Assembly (NCBI GenBank): GCA_024741835.1
Contig: JAENRP010000632.1
Coordinates: forward strand, 1 to 14,292
Reading direction: 5' to 3'
Source of the DNA: Diplocarpon mali
Lineage: Eukaryota > Ascomycota > Leotiomycetes > Helotiales > Drepanopezizaceae
Length of the DNA: 14,292 bases
The translations under genes were made by a program, and so were the position numbers. The notes under the pieces are model-generated. The model saw nothing but the letters and a program-made list of their open reading frames with translations. It searched no databases and was not told the origin of the DNA. Below are positions 9,361-14,292 of the stretch, in pieces (within the stretch, counting starts at the first letter, position 1; every line of letters starts with the position of its first letter).

Positions 9361-12300
9361 CTAATCGTTTTCCAAAACCTCATTCTAGAATTCGGCTATA
9401 TCTCTTGCAATAACCATTTGTCCTTTTAAGGATCGATCTGTATTCTAAAGACTAGCTTTTATAAGACTATCTCTAGGATAGTTAAATGTTAGCTGAAATT
9501 TTAAAATAAAGGGCATTCTTAAAAGAATATTATTTAAAGAATTTTCCATTATTAGAAAGTTAGTATAATTAACGATTCCTCTGACTCTAACCTTTACGTT
9601 TTTCACCTATCTATTAAAATTGTATTTCGATCTAAAGATAGTCAAATAAATAAGGAGTCGATCGCTAACAATTATTAATTGAGCTATTTCTGCCACTTTT
9701 CTAATTATTGCATTAACTTCTAAATTATAATCGATTAAAGCCTTTGCTTTAACTGATTCTTCCATTAAACAAATAACAATAGGACTTTTTATTACAATTG
9801 CTAAACAATTTCAATTAATATTCTAAGATATTAAAGCTATCGCTATAATATTATAGTACCTTTAGGTTCCTTTATCTTTTACAATCTAAAGACATTTGAT
9901 TAAGGCTAAGTGCTTCTTAGAGTTCTTTTGCATTATAATTTCCATTTCCTTATTATTATTCAAATCTTTAAAAGCAACTGGGATATGCTTTCTTAGCACT
10001 TTATTAAAGCGTCCAGTCAAACCAAATAGGTCTTTAAACGTAAGGTTAATTTGCTAAGCTATAACATTCTCTATAGCTTTCTCTATTACAGTTGAACTAG
10101 TGTATTTATCGACGAATTTCTCCTATTTTAATATCTGTCTCTTTCGCTTAAGGTTAAAGGTCTACGCAATAACTTCAACTTCTTAATCTTTAAGCTTAAA
10201 GCTATCTTCGTCTATTATATCTCTGATCAATTCGTCTACTATATTGGCTTTATCCTTATCTACTGCAGTTCTAGACTATTAGGTATCTTTTAGCATTTAG
10301 ACTCTATATTAAGATTCCTAAGTTGCACGCGCTGATTTCTGGACTTTAGCTGGTTTTATTAGTGCTAGTAGAGTAGAAGATCTAAAAGGACGCTAAGAAT
10401 TCCAAGGGTTCCTAAATATAAAAGTAGTATTAATATTAGCTGAAATATTATTATTAACCTATCTTAAGATAAAGATGCCTCTAACTTCTATAGCTATTTG
10501 ATTAGAAGCTAGGTCCTTGAGAACTCCCTTAGGTAGATTATTAATTAGACTTATATATATATAAGTTGGAATTTTAGCGTTTATATCTATAATACGCTAT
10601 CGTTCGACTAAATTCTCGTCCTATTTTATACTATATATCATCGTTCGAACAGTCTATAACTATAAGCAATTCTAGTGCTTTTTAATAAGGATAGCTTCTG
10701 GCCTAGGATCTCTAATACAAAGTATCCTATACTTATTAATATGCATAACCCTAGTGTTAATAAAACAAAGGAAAAGAGGACAATCGTTGCAATACTTATA
10801 TAAAGCGCAGTTAAGTTCTTCGTTATTGCAAAAGTTGCAGGTTAGTTGTCTTCTATTGCCATTTCCTTAGTACCCTATAGCATTAATATTAGCAAAGTGC
10901 TAGCTAGGATCAATTCCTCCTTCTTTAGCCAGCTATTACATTCTTATATTAGCTGGTTGTTCCAAATGATAAGAAGCAGGAGTCTAGTAATAAGAACTAC
11001 TAGGTTGGCTTATAGTGGCTGAGTTTTGCCTATTACCAAATTGCAGAATATGCTATTTTTCCTATAAGAGATTATTAATCTTAGTTTCTAAGCTCTAGAT
11101 TTAAAGTTTTACAAATTGGGTCTTAAGTTCCTTAATTCTAAGGTTGGATCTTACTCTTAAGTCAGGCCTGCGAGTGAAAGGTATAACCACTAGGTTCTTC
11201 TTTGCCTCTTCTATAACTTTTAAAGCTTTCGAGTGTTCTTGGACCAGGCTCTTAAGGTCTTTAGTATAAAAGGGAGTAAGGGCTTTTTCCTACTCTATAG
11301 CATTAATAGTTCTCTCACTAAGATCTGATTTCAAAGCAAAGGCCGAGAATTCCTTAAATAAGGCGAAGGTTATAGGGTCTTGCTTATTGATCCTAAAATG
11401 CTTGATAATCTTATTTCAAAGGCCAGTAGGTAATCCAAGTAAGAAAAGGCGGCCTTATTTAACTTTGCTAAGTATTTTCTAGCTGATTAAGGTATTTGAT
11501 ATATAAGTAAAAGTCCGATAGTAGTTCTTAAGTTCCTTAGGAGTTTAAGTGACTAGAATAAATTCCTTTAAGAAAGCTAGAGTATTGCAAATCTGCTATC
11601 TGTCAAATTCTCGGAATTCAGACTTAAGAGCCTTAATAAGGAGTTCCTATAAATTATACGTCTTCTATTCAAAGAGGGATTTGATAATATCTTTACTTAT
11701 ATAGTTATAGTAGCGAGGGAGCCGAGAAATCATATCTGCTTATAAAATACTAAAATCGTAATAAGTTTCCTTATATTACTTAAGGAAATTAGTAATATTA
11801 GCTCTTATAAAGTGAAGAGCACTAGGGGAACTAAGGAGGGGAAAGTGGCTAGTAATAGCCTTAAATGCGGCCATTATTGTTTTATACTAACTGTCTAGGT
11901 TAATAGAATCTATAGGAGGCATAGGGGAAGCCTTAATATTATATAATTAGTTACTAAGAGGAGTACTTCGAAATTCAAAAGGGCTTAAAGAATATTCAAA
12001 ATCTGAGTTAATCTTAAAGTAACTAGGACGAGTTTGAAAAGATTTAAATAAAGGGTTAGTAAAAAGTTTAAAATTGTTATTATTTTTAATGTTTTCTAAT
12101 ATTAATATTAAAAAAGTAAGTGGCAATCTTAAGTTGTTTAAGGACGTCTTTTTATCCTCCTACTTATAAGCTAAGCTTAGGAGTAGAATTCCGGATTCTA
12201 TTAAAAGTTTAATCCGAGTTTGCTAAGAGATTTTAAGTAGGTGCTAAATAGCTAATAGGATTATTATAACTAATCGCAATAAGATAAGGTTTACCTAATC

Positions 12301-12570
12301 TAAGACCAATTTCTAAGATAAGGTTTATATCTAAGATTCTTCTTAGCCTTTAGGCTAATTCCTATTAGTCTTTAAAATAAAGGGGTCTTTAGAGACGATT
12401 CCGAGGCAATTTTTAGAGTTTTATCAAGCTGAGGCGGCTGAATTATCAAATTCGGATTTCTAAGGATTCTAAGAAGGCACTTCCAGTTGAAGTTTGCGCT
12501 TAGTATTACTTAAGTACTTGAAACTACTGCTATTTGAGATTGCTATTATAAGGTCTGCTAAACTTTTCAT
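9361..12570 (-). pseudogene. gag-pro: Decayed Ty3/gypsy gag-protease polyprotein
   Basis: An ATG at 12570-12568 (MKSLADLIIA) opens a minus-strand frame of 1,070 codons to TAG 9363-9361, broken by stops at Gln/Trp sites but not by indels. The N-terminal 220 or so residues are polar and unrecognised. A Gag capsid-like part follows (about 11820-11300; SEFREFDR, LKNYYRTFTYI, RLFLLGLPTGL). A Cys-rich knuckle at about 10840-10780 has spacing C-x2-C-x6-C-x5-C-x2-C followed by PLFL; its His is probably lost by CAT-to-TAT. The aspartic protease core is ALIDYNLEVN, with catalytic Asp at 9732-9730 (DSG/DTG in the family, here DYN), and a later MPFILKFQLTFNYPRD block. Palindrome copy 9 is in frame between capsid and knuckle. 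Pol follows in the -1 frame. It is structural Gag plus processing protease, now dead. Confidence 0.88.
11153..11175. repeat. 23-bp palindrome, copy 9 (in gag)
   Basis: Left arm ACTCTTAAGTC, centre A, right arm GGCCTGCGAGT. In the gag frame (minus, common phase) it reads T-R-R-P-D-L-R-V, between the capsid-like part and the Cys-rich knuckle. The gag frame is the same before and after it. Confidence 0.9.
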
Positions 12571-13168
12571 ACTAGGAAGCCGAAAATTCCGAAAATCTCA
12601 GAGTTAAGGAAGAAAATAGGGGTTTTCGAAGCAGAGCCGAAAAGGGAAAATCTGAGGTTATTAATAGTTGCTAAACGAAAATCGACAGTTCTAAATAACT
12701 AGGCGATTAAGGATAAGGTTTTTAGAGTTGATCAAAATGCTATAAGTGTTTCGAAGATATATTTTTCAAAAGGCCAGTCTCTTATCTGCAAATCAAGAGA
12801 TTGATAAGGTTATATAAGGACGGAAATCTTAAGAAATCGGTCCCTGCGTAGGTTACTAATATAAAACAGAAGGGAGACAATATAAGAATAAGCCTAAGGG
12901 AAGACCTAAAAACAAGAGGAAGAAGCACTATAAGCGGGCTCTCTTAGATAAGATATTAAGAATAAGTCCTAAGTATGGGGTATATTTAGTACTATAGCAA
13001 TACGCGCTATCTCTATATATAGAAGATGGCCCTTTTATCCTCCTACTATCCTGCGCCGATTATATAATATATGTCACGAGACCTATCCGTCCCAGGTCTC
13101 CATATTAAGTATCTCTTTAAATTAAAAACAATCAATTAATAGCAACCTCTATTAAAATCACTAATCCT
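12571..13168. other. Non-coding gap between gypsy gag and copia 3' end; LTRs expected
   Basis: No protein frame was recognised. By position it should hold the gypsy 5' LTR/leader and the copia 3' LTR. The 12600-12960 part is purine-rich on the plus strand. On the minus strand, 13030-13000 has a TATATATAGAG box and the sequence around 13100 starts TGGAGACCTGGG, which could be an LTR start. No partner copy lies in the window to confirm either LTR. Confidence 0.35.
13078..13100. repeat. Small perfect hairpin, 7-bp arms
   Basis: GAGACCT and AGGTCTC flank a 9-nt spacer (ATCCGTCCC). It is GC-rich compared with its surroundings and lies in the putative copia LTR region. It does not belong to the 23-bp ACTCGC palindrome family, although its length is the same. 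Role unknown. Confidence 0.6.
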
Positions 13169-13191
13169 ACTTGCAAGGCGGGACTAGGAGT
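13169..13191. repeat. 23-bp palindrome, copy 10
   Basis: Left arm ACTTGCAAGGC, centre G, right arm GGACTAGGAGT. It is the first of three copies in the non-coding region 3' of copia pol. The right flank CAAATTT resembles the flanks of copies 4, 5 and 8. Confidence 0.85.
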
Positions 13192-13234
13192 CAAATTTCT
13201 TAAAAGATATTCCTTTATAAGACTATATAACTTA

Positions 13235-13257
13235 ACTTGCAGTCTAGGCCTAAGAGT
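13235..13257. repeat. 23-bp palindrome, copy 11
   Basis: Left arm ACTTGCAGTCT, centre A, right arm GGCCTAAGAGT. It is the middle member of the tandem array and is preceded by the first copy of the 28-bp spacer repeat, whose last four bases (ACTT) are the start of the palindrome. Confidence 0.85.
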
Positions 13258-13295
13258 CGATTTAAAAACTTTCCTTTATAAGACTATATAACTTA

Positions 13296-13318
13296 ACTTA
13301 TAGGGCGGGCCTAGGAGT
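13296..13318. repeat. 23-bp palindrome, copy 12
   Basis: Left arm ACTTATAGGGC, centre G, right arm GGCCTAGGAGT. It is the last member of the array and is preceded by the second copy of the 28-bp spacer repeat. Confidence 0.85.
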
Positions 13319-13350
13319 CGTCTTTAAGCCTGCTAAGCCCCTACTATCTT

Positions 13351-14292
13351 TTACAACCCTAGTATATCTTTAAATGCTTTAAACTTTACAACTATCTTTA
13401 GTGGCTTTATAAATCCATTTGCTACTATTCGATCGGTTGGGATATAGGTAATTAATAATTTATTCTTTATAATAAGGTTGCAGATAAAGTAGTAGGTAAT
13501 ATTAATATATTTCGACTGCTTATATAAGTATAGGTTCTTTGCGAGTGCAATCGCCCTTGTATTATCTGCTTAAAGATTAAAACAGTTCCTGTCTTATTTA
13601 ATATACTTAGCGAAACTTATATCTTTTAGAACTTAGGCGATTTATAATCCTTATTTGCAATTTGATAATATTAATATATATTCGGCCTTAGTGCTTGCGG
13701 TAGCTATTGATTTCTACTTCCTACTTCTTTATAATATAGGTCTGCTATATAGTACTATTACGCTTCCAGATATACTTTTCCGACCTTTTATATTTGCCTA
13801 GTTAGAATCGGTATATACCTTAAGCTTTGCGCTTATATATTTCATTAGTCTATATCTTACCTTCTATATAATTATCAATCGAAGGTACCTTTTAAGTCGC
13901 TTGACTATATTCTTATATCAAATCGTCAGATCCTTTAGGTTCTGACTAAGTTGCTTAATAATAAAGGCAATATCTGGTCTTATATATACTATAGTATATA
14001 TAATTGCTCTAATATCCTATTAGTACTTCTTTAGATCTCCTCTCTACTTATTTTTATTAGCAGGCTCTAACTTATTATACTTTCCTTCGATTAGAGTACG
14101 CTTTAGCTTAAAGTTGGGAGTATAAGTAGAGAGTCCCATTCGGTCTAGGATCTTCTTAATATACTGCTCTTAATCTAATTAGAGTTCTTAAGTAGAGCGG
14201 TTCCTTATAATATAGATGCTAAGGATCTTATAAATTCCCTTTAGATCCTTAGTATTAAAACGTTTCCGAATTATTATAAAGAACTAATCTAA
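13351..14292 (-). pseudogene. pol: Decayed Ty1/copia pol, C-terminal part (end of RT and RNase H)
   Basis: The minus strand from the window edge to TAA 13353-13351 is one frame with stops at Gln/Trp-like positions. It begins inside the C-terminal part of the copia reverse transcriptase (YIKKILDRMGLSTYTPNFKL, about 14165-14105). Then come YIRPDIAF and the connection. RNase H starts at KVYTDSN (Asp 13809-13807), followed by GRKSISGSV, STKAEY (Glu), and the ADNTRAIAL box (Asp). The end is the usual copia tail, YIPTDRIVANGFIKPL then FKDILGL-stop. All three RNase H acidic residues remain, though stops make the gene dead. Gag, protease, integrase and the RT core lie outside the window to the right. 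There are no palindromes inside this coding part; three lie just after its stop. Confidence 0.9.

Larger units (their letters stand above)
5579..9379 (-). pseudogene. pol: Decayed Ty3/gypsy pol: reverse transcriptase, RNase H, integrase
   Basis: One minus-strand frame runs from after TGA 9382-9380 to TAG 5581-5579 (next stop TAA 5554-5552). It is interrupted only by stops at Gln/Trp-like sites. RT: VTVKDANIPP (about 8360-8335), SRD-x-x-A-x-QTPL, RLP-x-x-VTNS, and the catalytic LPYIDDI with DD at 8086-8081. RNase H: LTVDAS with Asp at 7594-7592 and the FEVKHIPG end (about 7290). Integrase: zinc-finger His at 6871 and 6832, then SCVPY, where the last Cys has become Tyr (6757-6755). The catalytic triad reads Asn (6676-6674), Asn (6499-6497), Glu (6394-6392), so both Asp are lost by GAT-to-AAT-type changes. 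A C-terminal LGPFKV module is near 5944. Four palindromes lie in inter-domain linkers, all in frame. Domain order RT-RH-IN is that of Ty3/gypsy (Metaviridae). It is not functional. Confidence 0.92.
5579..12570 (-). mobile_element. Decayed Ty3/gypsy LTR retrotransposon (coding span)
   Basis: Gag-protease and pol are adjacent on the minus strand in the order gag, PR, RT, RNase H, integrase, GPF module. The two frames differ by -1 and meet at 9361-9379. Damage is almost wholly transition-type stops and missense changes, with long frames free of indels, so inactivation was by RIP rather than by slow erosion. Limits are those of the coding part only; I found no LTR pair, primer-binding site or target duplication by eye. 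The element carries five copies of the 23-bp palindrome (copies 5-9). Confidence 0.9.
13169..13318. repeat. Tandem array of three palindromes with a repeated spacer
   Basis: Palindromes 10, 11 and 12 start at 13169, 13235 and 13296. A 28-bp spacer segment is identical at 13211-13238 and 13272-13299 (61-bp offset), so at least palindromes 11 and 12 arose by local tandem duplication of a spacer-plus-palindrome unit. The array lies 33 bp past the copia pol stop, in what should be its 3' untranslated or LTR region. Confidence 0.85.
13101..14292 (-). mobile_element. Partial, decayed Ty1/copia retrotransposon
   Basis: It is identified from the RT/RNase H end described for its pol gene. The element enters from the right edge in the same orientation as the gypsy element. 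The left limit is a guess: a minus-strand TGGAGACCTGGG near 13102 could start the 3' LTR, in which case the palindrome array would lie between the pol stop and the LTR. No second LTR is in view. Confidence 0.55.

Noticed and set aside
5440..12810. AAAGGCCA-10 nt-TGCAAA shared by about 5434 and about 12766, as an LTR pair
   Set aside because: Similarity does not extend on either side; too short to call an LTR.
493..13318. CRISPR-like array
   Set aside because: Repeats are dispersed, palindromic and inside eukaryotic retroelement genes with irregular spacing; there is no cas gene and the context is fungal.

Overview
The window looks like a heterochromatic, repeat-filled block from a filamentous ascomycete (Pezizomycotina) that uses repeat-induced point mutation (RIP). 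TA is in large excess and CA/TG are nearly missing, while CG is kept. In 2341-2400, for example, I count 10 TA, 5 AT, 1 CA and 1 TG. Long protein-like frames are broken by TAG/TAA at Gln and Trp positions, with almost no indels. I see no intact host gene and no RNA gene. The species cannot be named from this sequence.

Layout: 1-467 is a GC-balanced, CpG-rich, apparently un-RIPed segment with a perfect 54-bp direct repeat at both ends (413-bp period). It stops abruptly inside a decayed gene B (minus strand, 1403 down to 468). Next comes a 1,134-codon decayed gene A (minus, 5279-1878). Its N-terminal part is a paralogue of B. I do not recognise this family. Then follows a decayed Ty3/gypsy retrotransposon on the minus strand: gag-protease (12570-9361), and RT-RNase H-integrase (9379 to about 5579) in the -1 frame relative to gag-protease. 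After a gap of about 600 bp comes the C-terminal end of a decayed Ty1/copia pol (14292-13351, minus), cut by the window edge.

The main unexplained signal is a family of twelve 23-bp imperfect palindromes, consensus about ACTYGCRGGCC-N-GGCCYGCGAGT, all exactly 23 nt. Nine lie inside the decayed reading frames: one in B, three in A, one in gag, four in pol. The host frame runs through every one of them. Eight of the nine are read in the same phase and encode a T-x-x-P-x-x-x-V octapeptide (ideal form TRRPGLRV). Because the DNA is palindromic, this peptide is the same on both strands. Three more copies form a small tandem array just 3' of the copia pol. This resembles, in a eukaryote, the Rickettsia palindromic elements that insert in frame into genes. 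I know of no fungal counterpart, and it needs a genome-wide check.

All genes lie on the minus strand. Their upstream gaps are pyrimidine-rich on the coding strand, as fungal promoters often are. LTRs could not be identified by eye for either retroelement.
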